Numbered from the stretch's first letter, positions 1 to 11,150 are shown. The stretch is 64,000 nucleotides of DNA from Micrasema longulum (GCA_022494885.1 JAGVSM010004579.1:62001-126000), one strand, 5' to 3'. The notes: generated by a model not told the origin, from the sequence alone. Numbers and translations: made by a program.

Positions 1-960
1 ACTTTTACTCGTGTTTTCAGTTTGATCCTTTTTGTAGTACCCTATGAATTCTCACAAAAAGGACTCATCTACTAAAGGAATAAAATGTTTTGAATGTACA
101 ATATATAAAAAAGCTTGGAATACGTATTTTTTTAACTCAAGTAATGTAATGAATAATTTATTTATATATTTATGTTTCCATCTAAAGGCGACTTTATGAT
201 TTTTCCAACTTTTTACATAGATACACATTTATAAGTTCTACATATATCCACTGAGTCCCAACATGTTATACCCTATGACCGCAATCTCTAACTTCACCAC
301 CCCTGTACAGGGGTTGCCCTCTACTGGCCCGCGTGCCGTATCGGGGCCAATATAAAGTGATTTAGGGGATAATAAATTAAAAACGTGCCACCGGCCTCGC
401 CTATGGCTTACAAGACAGGGGTGAAAAACATTTTTCTATCAACGTTTGCTTTCATTTCAGAAATTTTCTGTTTTTATCCGTGTATATTTTCGTGAAAAAA
501 ATAAGAAATAATAACTAACGAAAATTAAGTAAACATTACTATTTTTTTCTCTATCCAAAAACCATGATTTTGTTTTATAATGGTAGTGCTTAAATTCAAA
601 ATAAAATATTTTGCATCACATTCTACTGTAAAAACAATAAAAAGTAAATTTACTGTATTTTCGTATTATGTTTGTTAGACTAATACATTAATTTTCTAAC
701 GACCTGATTTACTCTTAAATATTAAATCAATTTGTACCGTTTATTTTATTTCGGTTCCTTTCTTCTTAATTTTGTGCAAAGAATTATTTTTAATTTAAAG
801 AAAACACTTATTTATATTAAGACATATATTAATATTTGAAAAAAAAAAAAACCTTTTTTACTACATTTAGAAAAAAAGCGTTTAAAATAATGAGTGAAGT
901 TATGAAAGAACTGTTTTTAACCTTTAAATTTCATTTTTAAATTTCAAGTTCACAGAGACA
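1..960. other. AT-rich non-coding stretch with a GC-richer island
   Basis: No coding signal or recognisable element is visible. Positions 250-420 are noticeably richer in G and C than their surroundings and contain a perfect 14-bp palindrome (cccctgtacagggg, 300-313). The rest is homopolymer-rich A/T sequence. The island could be an old repeat or an exon edge, but nothing decides this. Confidence 0.4.
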
Positions 961-971
961 TTACGAAATCA

Positions 972-1188
972 CATGATTATCATTTTCCTATCCACACCCA
1001 GTGGTGAATAGAGCACTGTATTATCATTACAATCGAAGCTTATGTAGATAATTTTTGTAAAATGGAAGTTATTGAAATCAGTCTGACGTTTAATAATAAA
1101 TTTTCCGCATTGACTCTGCTGGGAATCAAATCCCGGACCTCGAGAATGGTGGGCGATTGCGCCAACCACTACACTATGAAACCGACTT
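972..1188 (-). mobile_element. SINE1 copy, tRNA-derived
   Basis: Read on the minus strand, the unit starts near 1188 with a tRNA-like head. It carries a box A match (tagtgtagtggttggcgc, about 1160-1177) and a box B match (ggtccgggatttgattcc, 1122-1139), the internal RNA polymerase III promoter typical of tRNA-derived SINEs. The body ends near 972 with a tail containing cagtgctctattcacc and ggaaaatgat. The same tail layout recurs at 29.5 and 46.3 kb, so this is one dispersed family. The extra body and mutated stems argue against a functional tRNA gene. Confidence 0.8.
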
Positions 1189-1189
1189 A

Positions 1190-2095
1190 TTTCCACTTGA
1201 TTTCCTTTTTCAGGATTTTAATCTGAGAGTACCCATGGATTCTCAAACGCTAGTCTGAGATTTTGATTCTGATTACACACAGAACTGCATTCTTTATCCG
1301 CTCAACTTCAATATCAAATTCATTTTTACCTTATTTTAGTTTTCATCTTGAATATTTTCTTATGGTCTTAAGTTTTTTGATAAAATTATTTTTTTAATTG
1401 CGATGAAATTGATAAACTCGATTTTTGGTTGGCGACCGCTGAAATTCGAGCAATAAAGAGATTCCCAACCGTCGGTGACGGAAACGTATAACTGTTCCGC
1501 GCCATTTCACACGTAAAATATATCGACAGCGAAATGGTTTTCACTGCCACATTTTTAATATCACTGGAATGGATAATTTTATGCCTGTTAGTTCTATTGG
1601 GATGGTAATAAACGTTAAAAATGAAATATTCCTTTGGTTTTGGCACAGACAACGGATATTCGATGATGTATGACGTCAGAGATTTCCACCAACGAGCGTT
1701 GTCGGAGTACCATTCGCGTCATATCAAAATGCGGACCGGATTTAATGTTTTTCCTGTTTTGTAGAGAACTAGTCGTTCTTTTGATTTTTTATCGTAAACG
1801 CTAATTCATGTCAATCCGTAAAAAACAAAAACATGACTTACATAATAACATAATATTCCTTATTTTAGTTATCCTATTAAAAGAAACTTTAACTCAAAAA
1901 AGGCTGTGCTGCGAAATGCCTTTACAAGTAGTGATATAACAATGTGTTACCTCAAGCAAAAGACAGAATATTATGAAGTCTAGACATTTAAAGGAAAAAA
2001 ACATAGAAACATGCAATTCAATAACTACTTTTCAATAATTTATAACAATAGTAATATAATTTTAGTATTTTACAGCAAAAAAAATAATAATCATA
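1190..2095. other. Unassigned non-coding stretch
   Basis: No known element is visible. Positions about 1410-1740 are GC-richer than the flanks and hold a short minus-strand ORF (1386-1652, 88 codons) with no recognisable similarity. It is listed here so the gap is accounted for; I do not claim a gene. Confidence 0.3.
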
Positions 2096-2099
2096 AATA

Positions 2100-2500
2100 C
2101 GCAGGTCATACTATTGGCGTGCACTCCCGCTTGCTGCCAATAACTGTCTGATGTAATGAATTTCATATTTTGTTTTTGTCTTTCTCACACAAACACCAGC
2201 CATAGAACAGCATCTCTGTCTTTCTTTTTATAAGTTCTATTCTCGTGCTCTTTTTCATACAGCAAAATAGATTTACTGTGGTATTGGCATAACTTACATT
2301 CGTATAATTAGTTAGGATAATTATTTTTTGATTTAAAATTCACCATATTAAAACTAATTTTACTTGCCAAATCCAACCTGAAAATGTCTTTTTGAAAATA
2401 AAAGGGAAACAGCTTCATTATTTTAAAAAAATAAAAAGATACATCAAGTCTTGTATTCTATGTAGACTCGTGTTACTACAGCCACACAATCAAGAATGAT
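2100..2500 (+). repeat. Dispersed repeat R1, copy 1
   Basis: This stretch aligns by eye with 8095-8470. Shared blocks in the same order include a ttctattctcgtgctct-like block, gaaaatgtc followed by an A/T run, and a catcaagtcttgtattct-like block followed by acagccacacaa. A minus-strand relic of the last block lies near 20985-21050. No coding capacity is seen. The type of element is unknown; a degraded non-autonomous transposon is likely. Confidence 0.6.
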
Positions 2501-2504
2501 ATAA

Positions 2505-3480
2505 ACATTTCATTTATTTATTTATTCATTCAAAATTAAATATTTATAAACTTATTAAGGCTTTTTAGGCCATGCCCGTGTCAAGCCACAATAAATAAAA
2601 ATAAAAATACATAATAAAATAAAATAGATCAAATTATTATGACATAGAATAACAATCTAGAAAAAAAAGGTAAATGTAATAAATAATCAAATTCCAAAGA
2701 ATTCAATGCAAAAAAGATAATCAGCAATAATTTTTAAAATATAAATTATACAAATTATGAATCACACATAATCAAAAATACAAAATAGTGGTATCATTTG
2801 GTTCATCGGATCATGCCACGTCTTCATTAGTCGTCAATGTCGTTACCATTTATTCTCGCCCCGTTTAAGTATTTGTTTTTTTTATTTTTTCTTCGTCCAT
2901 CCATATTACAATAATGTTGTAACTTAATTCAATATGCAAATAATGCGATGTTTAAATATTTTTGTGAATGTTTTTGTTTGTGTAAATTACAAAAAAAAAC
3001 TTTTAAATAAATTATTATAAAACGAACTCCCACTCCAAACATAAATATCTTGCTTCATTGGAGAAGTGGAAACGAGAAATATAAAAAATATTATACGTGC
3101 ATAAATAAAAATATTCTTATGCTATTTTTAATAAAAAAAAGAATAAAATAAAAACATGCGGTTTGAGTATTTTTAAAAATATTTTGCAAACAATTTATTG
3201 CAAAAGAAAAAAAAAAATTTTTTTGAGAAAGAAATATACATGTCTAATGTCTACTTATTTACAAGGCTAAAGTAAAAAATCTTTCCTTGTCTACAGATCT
3301 AAAATATGCCTACAAGCATTTGGACATATTTCAAAGTATTATTGATTCAGTTAACTGGCATAATAGAAGTACACATTTTACATTTTATATTTTATTTTAT
3401 TTTATATTTTAAGATATAATAATTTAACCAGGTGAATCTTACCCATATCAATAAAGATTTTAACTTGAGTTAAGGAAAAT
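2505..3480. other. Very AT-rich non-coding stretch
   Basis: Mostly A/T runs. At 2513-2600 an (attt)n run followed by a short aaggcttttt/ggcc stem-like sequence resembles the 3' end of a minus-strand LINE, similar to 16955-16985. No coding remains are visible. Confidence 0.35.
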
Positions 3481-3507
3481 AGGAAGTCCTCTCTTTTGTA
3501 TTTTCTC

Positions 3508-3733
3508 TCATAACAGGGGATGACGGCTGCAAACAATCATTTTTATAGTTTGCCTCCAGGTAGTCCTATTTTGGGCAGAGCGAAAAGCATCAGTCACGGA
3601 AGACCCCAGCATAGGTTTAATTAAGTCACTCCATCGGGTAGGTGAGCTACATCTGGATCTTTTACCCTCCACTCCACTCATCGCGACTAGCTTTTTGAGG
3701 CTATCTGGTTCACTTCTGGCAATGTGTCCAAAA
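3508..3733 (-). mobile_element. LINE H fragment: C-terminal end of an RTE-like ORF2
   Basis: On the minus strand an open frame runs from about 3733 to a TGA at 3508-3510. It reads GHIARS, then RWSDLI, then AQNRTTWRQT. This order (GHxAR, a basic linker, RWxDD/L, AQDRxxWR) is the familiar C-terminal tail of RTE-type endonuclease/reverse-transcriptase polyproteins. The catalytic domains are absent. A second copy of this tail lies on the minus strand at 52.9-53.3 kb. It abuts LINE A head to head at about 3735-3750. Clade assignment is by motif order only. Confidence 0.7.
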
Positions 3734-3739
3734 TATTAC

Positions 3740-3950
3740 CTTTTCCGTATAAATGTACGTCCTAAATATTCTTGCGACTGTAAACTTACCTTTAATGGAC
3801 TTATTTATACTGTGATTAACAAGTCACCAAAACTCATAAATTTTGCTAGCAAGACATCCAGTGACTACTTATATGTTCACAGTTAAAACACCCAATGGCT
3901 CACTTGTTTGTCCTCTTTTCGAATATGCCTCCGCGATCTGGTCTCCCTTA
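3740..3950 (+). mobile_element. LINE A copy 1, left part (Jockey-like ORF2 C-terminal region)
   Basis: The plus strand encodes a degraded stretch including DCKLTFNGLI, KSPKLI and SSDYLYV. After a stop and a frameshift it continues with SLVCPLFEYASAIWSPL. This matches the minus-strand copy at 48.3-49.3 kb (DYKLTYNEHI, SSDFTYV, VRPLLEYASVVW), the part just after the reverse transcriptase palm in Jockey-type LINEs. The frame breaks at 3950, exactly where a second LINE in opposite orientation begins, and resumes at 4977. This is therefore the left half of an interrupted element. Confidence 0.8.
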
Positions 3951-4970
3951 TTTATTATTATTTATTTGACACTTTATATACATATGCAATAAATATACAT
4001 ATAAGGGCGGGCATATTGCCTTAAGGCAATTTCTTCCTACCTACCCAAACCGTTCAGTTTGAGAAAATTATAAATACATGGACATATTGAATCTTACAGT
4101 TTTATACAAAAATTAAAAGCAAAGATTAACAAAAATAAATATAAATATAAAAAAAAATAACACTATACTATGAAGAGAGAGGAAGGAATGGGAAGGAAAG
4201 AAAAAGGATAAAGGAACAATTTGAATATTAAGATAGTGACATTTCAATCTTGACTTAAATGTAAATAAAGAACGGGCGTCTCTAACATTAGAGGGTAGAT
4301 TATTCCACAATCGAGCGGCTACTACTGTGAAAGAGGAGGCAAAAAAAATAGAGCGATGACAGGGTATTAAAAGGGTTCTCTCGTTACTAGAACGAAGAGA
4401 TAGTCCGTGTTGTGAAAGAGGTTGGATGAGCTCTCTCAGATAAACAGGCGAAGTGGGATTATTTAAAATATTGTGAAGAAGTAATAGAATGTGAATGTTT
4501 CTTCTATGCCCGATACTGAGCCAGTGTAGTTGCGTGCGATACTCGGTTATGTGGTCAAATTTGCGAAGATTAAAGATATAACGAATACAAATATTCTGCA
4601 ATCGTTCTAACTTATCAAGCAATTCAGAGTTAGCATCTGGATAACATACATCCGCGTAGTCGAGGAGTGGAAGAAGTAAGCTCTGGACTAATGTTTGCTT
4701 AACATTAATTGGCAAGAAATTCTGTAATCTTTTAAGTGAGTGCAAACTGCTATAAAGTTTACGACTAACTTCGTTAACCTGATCGTGCCACCCTAAATGC
4801 TTATGAATGATAATACCTAAGTTTTTGACTGAAGTCATGAATGGAATTTCTGTACCATCTATTTTGAAAAGAGGAAGTGTGGAAAAATTCACCTTTGAAT
4901 ACATTTGTTTACTACCAACAAGTACAATTTGGGTTTTTGTTGGATTTATGAGAAGTCCATGTTTTTTTGT
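3950..4970 (-). mobile_element. LINE B copy 1, inserted in LINE A (CR1-group-like)
   Basis: The minus strand carries an almost intact 299-codon frame (4113-5012; element coding from about 4970). It holds an RT-distal segment (GLLINPTKTQIVLVGS, LGIIIHKHLGW) and a C-terminal region ending ARLWNNLPSNVRD and FKSRLKCHYL, typical of CR1/Jockey-group LINEs. The RT catalytic YADD is missing because of 5' truncation. The 3' part has a short hairpin (attgcc/ggcaat, 4015-4030) also found in copy 2 at 45.07 kb, then a (TAA/TAAA)n tail. Target-site-like sequence ccctt (3945-3949) and tcctt (4971-4975) flanks it. The frame is far better preserved than its host LINE A, consistent with a younger insertion. 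Confidence 0.85.
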
Positions 4971-4975
4971 TCCTT

Positions 4976-5525
4976 CTACGTAGGCCGGATAAATCATATC
5001 GAATCGGCGCAATATCGTCTGCTAAGAAAAGTGGCATGGATGATTGGCCTCGAGAGGGGAGACTACACTTACGGAGAAATGGAGTCAATGTCAAAAATCG
5101 TAAGTCAACAAAAACCTGGAAATAACATTGACTCAATTTTTATGTTTAATTTACAGAATGGCTTAATTGATGCACCGTCGTTATTGGAACAAGTGGCATT
5201 CAATATTCCGGTCCGCCGGTTGCGAAATAATAATATGCTGTTTCTTGATCAGCATAGCACAAACTACAGCTCACATGCAGAAATGTCCCGATTGTGTCGC
5301 ATTGTAGACTCGAAACAGGATCTTGACTTTTTTGGTGTAAGTCTTTAAAGATTTCGAAAATCACTAAGCTAAACCAGATCTTGTCTTGAGGTAGTAATGA
5401 TTTATTTTTTTCGTCCTAGCTTTAATTTTATTAAGTTGTATTTTATTTCATTTTTATCTGTATTTTATATAAGAAAATGTGTTTATCATTTTTGGAACAG
5501 ACTGTATATGCCCGTCAATAAATAA
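4976..5525 (+). mobile_element. LINE A copy 1, right part and 3' end
   Basis: The plus-strand frame resumes with YVGRINHIESAQYRL and continues through VAWMIGLERGDYTY, RRLRNNNMLF and SRLCRIVDSKQDLDFFG to a stop at 5346-5348. The same order (NRINHIESVQ, IAWMLGLERDNYSY, LRNNEVLFIDQH, TRLCRIVNSRQDLDFFG) is seen in copy 2 at 48.5-49.15 kb. The 3' UTR ends near 5525 with a cgtcaataaataaata tail that matches the reverse complement of copy 2's tail. Read together with 3740-3950, this restores one element split by LINE B. Confidence 0.85.
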
Positions 5526-5790
5526 ATATATAAGTATAGGAATAACGTTAAAATCAGAGTTTTGACAGGATGAACATTCATATTTTTAGTAATGCTTTGA
5601 TCCTTCCATATTTTGACAAGTCTACCAATAGGATGTTCTAACATTGGTAAAATATTGAATTTTGCACAGTATATTAAGTGGACACTTGAAACAGTCGACG
5701 ACATGTCATAAGCCCTGTAAATGCTTAGAATTCCATATTCACCTCTCAAAATAAGATCCCTCCCTGTTGCAATAAATTTTAATTTTTGGA
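5486..5790. repeat. Decayed fold-back family copy
   Basis: Sequence at 5705-5790 (catgtcataagccctgtaaatgctt, split here as gtcataagccctg and gtaaatgctta, then ttccatattc and ccctgttgcaataaat) matches the right arm of the fold-back repeat at 18394-18553. The left arm is too diverged to define. The minus-strand ORF across it is a chance frame. Confidence 0.55.
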
Positions 5791-5794
5791 TGTA

Positions 5795-6785
5795 TTTATT
5801 TAATTAAATGAATGCCTCTGAAGCACCTTTAAAAGGTTTCGCTTGAACGAAATTTAAGAAAACTGCATCCGATGTAGTGCAAAGAACAGTTATGAAATAG
5901 TCGTTGAAATTGTGCCATAAATATCGAAAAACGAAAAGTTTTGTTCGTTACCTCCTTCGTTCCATTGCACCCCCAAATCCTTTTTTAAAAATATATTCTT
6001 TATTATGACCACCCGGGTAACCTCTGGGGTGCTTTGTGTTCAAAAACTAAACATTCATTTCGAAAATACATCAATCATACATTCAAACCAAATGTATCAC
6101 GATCAAACTTTTTTATAAATAAATAAAAATTAGACAAAAAACACATGTTTATTTAATTTAACATTCAGAATATTAAATTGGTACAGTCTTTCTCCATAAT
6201 ACTATGAGCACTGGCAGCACTAAGTACCAAGCCCACCAACACACCAAACTAAAATATCACCAGCTTCCGCGAAACGGAAACGTAAATTAGACTCTCTGTT
6301 GATACCGGTCGACCGACCGACAAGACATATTGTAATTTAAATTAAATTGTAAACTTAAATTTAAGTCGTGTTAATTTTCAACAACTAGATTTTCTTCAGT
6401 ATTGTCTACAGTTCTCGATCATTATATTTGAATCTTTGCTTAAGTAATTATGTCATAAAATTAGACAATAAAATTCTGCAGACTATGTAAGTGAATCTTT
6501 TATTTTCACACACGCGACCTTGTAACAAAACTTTCGGTAAAACAAATTTAACTTATCATCTGTACACCGAAAACAACAAAATAATCAAAACTGTTTTTTT
6601 TTTAAATTTTACAAAACATTAAACTCTCACTTTTGTTTACTGTACTCCACAGTAGTAATGCTCCATTTTACCTTCCTGAAAATTTTTAACGCTTTTAAGA
6701 TCATTGCTTACCTCTTTGTTCACTTTCTCAAAGCACATTCCCGTTCGTAATTCTTCTTTTCAAGCTCATGTATTGTCCATACTAA
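5795..6785. other. Unassigned non-coding stretch
   Basis: No element or coding signal is visible. Positions 6200-6330 are somewhat GC-richer (containing accggtcgaccgaccgac). The rest is AT-rich. Confidence 0.3.
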
Positions 6786-6799
6786 TAAATAGATAAATA

Positions 6800-7150
6800 C
6801 AGCTCGACTGTGGAATCATCTCCCATCCACTATCAAAGATCTACAGTAGCTTTATTCAAATCACATCTGACAAAACGTTTCCTATCTCTTCGTTAAACAC
6901 TTGTGCTTTTCATTCGTTTTATTGCCTTTTAAGACTAGTTTTGACATTTATTTATTGGTATATATGTTTGGATAATTTATATAGCGCCATTTTTGTAAAA
7001 ATCACCTCAAAAGCGCTGTGCAATAAATAAATATCCCAGCACGTCTTGCAGCTACAGAGCGCTTGGACGGTTAGGATTCTAGTTCCTCGTCTCCTATTAT
7101 TATATATTATAGGAGCTAGATTACAGCACGTCTAGCCCCTATTTACATTT
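6800..7150 (+). mobile_element. LINE F 3' end with attached repeat
   Basis: The plus strand encodes ARLWNHLPSTIKDLQ, then after a one-base frameshift VALFKSHLTKRFLSLR and a stop near 6893. This is a CR1-group C-terminal tail. About 60-130 bp later a conserved 3' hairpin-like sequence follows (gcgccatttttg, aaatcacctcaa, gcgctgtgcaataaat). It is joined to a repeat containing cgtcttgcagctacagagcg and tctagcccctattta. The same 3' end plus repeat recurs at 41585-41820 and, inverted, at 26690-27085, so they travel as one unit. Confidence 0.65.
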
Positions 7151-7154
7151 TTTT

Positions 7155-8090
7155 TATTTTTTTTATTTGGCAATAAAGTTTAGAGTTTGGGTAATATTCT
7201 GGTTAGTTCTACCTAGTATGTATATATTTAATGTGGTTTTCTTCAAAAACTAAAAAATAAATAACATTAATTATTTTATTAGTTGTTAAGAAGAAATTGC
7301 CATTTTGCAATAAATCCGCCAATGCGCAAAATAAACTTACGAATATATTTTGTTACTCTAGTAGAAATATCTCTCACGGAGCATTTCATTTCACAACTCC
7401 GACTTCATATTTTTCTTTTACACCAGTTCAACTCTTTGTTCACATCGTTTCATTTCCAAAACTCCCACAATTCACAACAGTTTGCTTTATTAAAACCTTA
7501 AAGTTAAAGTATTAAACACATGTGCTACGGAATACTACTGTCTTGTTCCTAGTTTCCACAAATATGATTATATTTTTGTTATAATGTTAAAGATTTTTCC
7601 TGGTATGAACAAAATGTTCTTCCGACAAAAAATGTCAGTGTTTAATGTCATAATATTATAACTGAGGAGCGTTTCCGCAAAAACGAAATAAATATCCACG
7701 AAAAGTAAAAATTTCAATAGAAGGTTATTGTATGATAAAAAAATAACAACTACGACTATAAAAAAAAAGGTTTTTTTAAAAAAAAAATATTATTATTATT
7801 ATTTTTTTATTTGCCATTATTTTTTGCCATTTTATTAAGCCCTAGAAGTTTATTGTATAATTTCAGTTCCTGGTATAACTCTTAAAAAACTGTGGTAAAT
7901 AATCCCTCTGCCCGCGGTGATGTAACCTCTAGATTACTATTAAGGCGGAATATTCTAAAATTCAGATATTTGAAAAAAAAACACGATTACATGGTGTTTT
8001 ATAATTATTTTTCCATTATTTATGCAAACAGACATATAATTTAGCCCTGTTATTAGCAAAGTAAATTAAAAATCTTAAATACGCCTCTCA
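7155..8090. other. AT-rich non-coding stretch
   Basis: Two overlapping short ORFs at 7283-7515 have skewed composition and no recognisable similarity. The remainder is A/T runs, including a long A/T tract at 7735-7830. Nothing supported. Confidence 0.3.
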
Positions 8091-8094
8091 TTAA

Positions 8095-8470
8095 TATGAC
8101 GCACGCGCGTAATCGCGCGTGCGTCCCCCATCACTGTCATCAAACGACTGAAGACTGAATCTGTTTCACACAACACCCGTCTCAGAACGGCGTCTCTACC
8201 TTCCTTGTTATGAGTTATATATTCGTTCTCTCTCTTATACAGACGTGTTGCTGAATCAGCGGACATTTATTTTTCGCATACCAAGGATAAATATTTTTTG
8301 TATCAACATCACTACTATAGTTATACAAATTTTAATTTCTTAATTCGGTGTGAAAATGTCCATTTAAAGATTTTAAAAAATACGAGTTCATTTTTTTTTA
8401 AAATAAGAGTGATATATCAAGTCTTGTGTCCTATATCAACTAGTATGACATCACAGCCACACAAGATTTA
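8095..8470 (+). repeat. Dispersed repeat R1, copy 2
   Basis: Homologous to 2100-2500 (see there). It opens with a near-perfect short palindrome around acgcacgcgcgtaatcgcg/cgtgcgt (8100-8125). The minus-strand ORF at 8075-8266 lies inside this repeat and is not considered a gene. Confidence 0.6.
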
Positions 8471-8592
8471 ATCAAAATTCTACATCCTAATTCATATACT
8501 GGAATCAAAACTATGGTAGAAGTGGAACTTTTCATTAAAAAAATCCAAACTTTCCGAAAATTCACGAAATCAATACATATATACTCGTATAA

Positions 8593-9781
8593 GTGCTGAC
8601 GCGGAAGAGGGGCACAAGTCGGGTTTTTTGCCAAATTGAGTTATTAATATCATTTGATACTCCATTTACAGACACACAAGTAAAATAAAGAAAAGTTAAA
8701 AAAATCCTTAGCATAACGATTAAAAGGCAATTTTATATTTGGGCCTGTCAATATTTGTATAACATTATCAAAGAAAATAGACTTGACTCGGATCGTGCCT
8801 TCTTACAAATATTTTGATCAAATTTGTAACATGAAACACGGGCACAAGTCGACTTGTCTAAAATTCTGAGTCAAGTATAATTAATAAAAATAAAAAAGGA
8901 TCTCTGAGATGGTTTGGTCATCTAGAACGAATGGATGAGAAAAAAATGTTAATGTTCAGTGAGATTAAGTAAAGATACATAATATGTTTAAGTATATCAG
9001 TAAAAGTAGGGGAAGGATGAGAGCCAAGTAAACGTGGTTGAAATGCGATCTCTTAAATTAACGTGTGGGAAATCAATGTAAATCAGGGTTACAGATGATA
9101 AAATCAGGCGAGAATGTAAATCAGATTTACCAAAATCTTAAGTCTGGTCATGTCAAAAGCAGGCAGAACCGAAGGGCATGTATGACAAGAAGTATGAATG
9201 TGGAAGAAGCTAGAAATGTGTGCCAGGATAGACGTTTGTGGCGGTCTATTCTCTCTCCCTTCCCATACGGGAAATGGAATGATGGTAGTAGTAGTAGTAG
9301 TAATATCAGTAAGACAGCAAAGGGCAGAACTCTCAGGAGAAAGTACCAATATCCTTTGAGCCTCCGACATGGTTGAAGGTTGTAGGTGAGCATGAGAAAG
9401 AAGAGATAAGTAGAAATGTACAAAAAATGAGTGTTAAGCGGAAACACAATCGAAAATGAGCAATAGAAAAGCTAAATTGTATCTATGAGTTTAGACCTAA
9501 GTGCACTTAGTGCCAAATCGATTGAAGTATGGAGTAAAAAATAACAAGGAAAAGGGGCACAAGTCGTAAATAAGTATAAATACGCAACTTTTTCAAGAAA
9601 TAAATATGACATCTCGTAGAAAATAATCTATTTAAATATATTCAAGCATTTTAATAAAAAAAATTAAGTGAGACTTTTTGTAATTAATAAAAAACCACCG
9701 AGACCCCAGCCGTCAATAAGTAAAACAGCCATGCTGTAAAATTACATCACACAGACTTGCGCCCCTCTTCCGCGCCAGCAC
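8593..9781. mobile_element. 1.19-kb element with 28-bp terminal inverted repeats
   Basis: The left end (8593-8620, starting gtgctgacgcggaagagg) and the right end (9754-9781) are reverse complements at 26 of 28 positions. The core ggggcacaagtcg of the terminus recurs inside at 8839-8851 (one mismatch) and 9554-9566, both in the left-end orientation, like subterminal repeats. No transposase is encoded. LINE-G fragments occupy 8895-9290. I see no convincing target-site duplication, so this may be a non-autonomous DNA transposon or a palindromic arrangement of another repeat. Confidence 0.65.
8895..9290 (+). mobile_element. LINE G fragments, rearranged, with (TAG)n tail
   Basis: Two pieces of the RTE-like LINE G C-terminus lie head to tail. 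Piece 1 (about 8895-9030) encodes GSLRWFGHLERMDEKK followed by GEGMRAK-like sequence. Piece 2 (about 9036-9285) encodes NVVEMRSLKLTCGKS, then jumps to SGHVKSRQNRRACMTRSMN and VCQDRRLWRSILS. In the complete order (see 55570-56286) the EMRSL segment precedes RWFGH, so the pieces are either two truncated copies or one rearranged copy. The end runs into a (tag)n microsatellite at 9285-9302, the 3' tail of the family. Confidence 0.75.
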
Positions 9782-9839
9782 AGATATATATTTTGTTATA
9801 TGAATATACAAAAGTTTATTTTTGTTAGGATATAACATA

Positions 9840-9990
9840 TAAGTTAACACATTTAAGTTTGTAAGTGAAAATTCTTGATGGAAGTTCATTGTAATTTATT
9901 ATATAAATAAAACACGAGTGATACTTCAATCCACAAATTTGGAATATCCAGTGACCGATTTCATCGCTTTCGCGACATCTTTGAGACTGT
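9840..9990 (-). repeat. Penelope-like terminal repeat with hammerhead-like motif
   Basis: This block (minus strand) shares long stretches with 37565-37670 and, in the opposite orientation, 37835-37925: agtgatactt, tccacaaatttgg, atccagt, aattcttgatggaagttc. At 9949-9989 on the minus strand are CAGU, CUCAAAGA, a stem GUCGC/GCGAU closed by a GAAA tetraloop, GAAA, UCGG, UC and ACUG. That is the hammerhead order with a mutated core. The three related copies, some inverted, suggest the pseudo-LTR of a Penelope-like element. No reverse transcriptase is present here. Confidence 0.5.
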
Positions 9991-10514
9991 GGGGTCACAT
10001 TATTTTTATAATTAATTAAAGTTTGTAAGAGAAAAATATGAATAAAAAAATATTTTTTTACTTCAGTTTTGTTTGCCTATATATACCTTTGTACACAAGA
10101 TATGGTATTTCTGAAATATTTTCATATTGTTACTCAATTAAATGATTATTCAATCCAATTAAACTCTCTACAACTTCGCACATAATAAATCGTAGTGCTA
10201 AAATTTTACTTCACCAATTGAAAGATTTCATTGAAATATCGAATTCCGTCAAAAACCACGTTTTATTTTTATTTTTTTTATTACATTTTGATATTTTGCT
10301 CTGTGATAACGGTCCTCAATTTCACTATCATAAAATCATTTTATTTTAAATCTGCACATTCTAGGTTAATTTTTTTTTTTAAATTTATATTTACAACATT
10401 TACGCCCTAAGACAACTTACACAATTATACGAAGAGACAAATATAGAAAAAACTGAACGAACAGAACATAAATGAGCAAAAACAAACAAGAACAATAAAA
10501 ATAATGGTGTACAG

Positions 10515-11150
10515 TAGAGTAGGCCGATGATGTATGAGGTTTTTTATTTTTTTAGACATCAAAGTGAAAGGGGTCTAAATAGTTGCATTTTAAATCGCAT
10601 TGAACGTAAAAATTATTCAAAAAAATATTCAATACTACTTTTGGCCCTCAACCGAGGTTTGAAGTTTATCACTGTCTGAACATTTTGTTAATTATCTATT
10701 TGATAAAATTATTTTTTGTCAGTAAATAAATAACTTAATTATATTACAAATTCGAACACGCTTTAAAACTACCGAAATGCAAAAAGTTTACACTCTGCGG
10801 AACTGATTCCGTCGAGCGCCTGACTAATATTGACGAAAACAATGGCCCATTAAAACAATGCTACCCATTTATTACGAAACAAAGTGCAACTCACGCCCTT
10901 AGATGCTTATTTTATAAGGTTTAATGCACATTATAAGATTTATTTGGACTGATTTCCTTACTCGAATTCGAAATGACAGCCTGCTTAGAGAAAAAAATTG
11001 ACTTTTTCGAAAACTTCAAGCTCTGGTGGAGGGCCAAAAGTAGTATCGAATATTTTTTGAAATATTTTTTGCATTCTGAGTAATCCAAAAGGCATCTTTT
11101 TAGACCCCTTTTATTTCTAAATTCTGAAAAAAAAATATCGGCCCACCCTA
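10515..11150. mobile_element. hAT-like MITE with 8-bp target duplication
   Basis: The element ends are TAGAGTAGGCCGAT (left, from 10515) and ATCGGCCCACCCTA (right, to 11150), inverted repeats with two mismatches. Homology between the ends extends far inward (ggggtctaaa, tactacttttggccctc and their complements). It is flanked by the exact 8-bp duplication GTGTACAG at 10507-10514 and 11151-11158. An 8-bp duplication with TA(G)-type ends fits the hAT superfamily. No transposase is encoded; the 110-codon minus-strand ORF over the right end is a chance frame. Confidence 0.85.

Noticed and set aside
1122..1188. Possible tRNA gene (also at 12.06, 29.31, 36.80, 42.79, 57.76, 62.83 kb)
   Set aside because: Box A and B are present, but the stems are broken and each is fused to a repeated body shared with other copies, so these are SINE heads.
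1415..1440. ttggttggcgaccgctgaaa as an LTR-retrotransposon primer-binding site
   Set aside because: No LTR end, second LTR or gag/pol frame around it.
9065..9447. Three overlapping ORFs on both strands
   Set aside because: Only the plus frame with SGHVKSRQNRRAC is LINE G; the others are shadows over the (tag)n tail.
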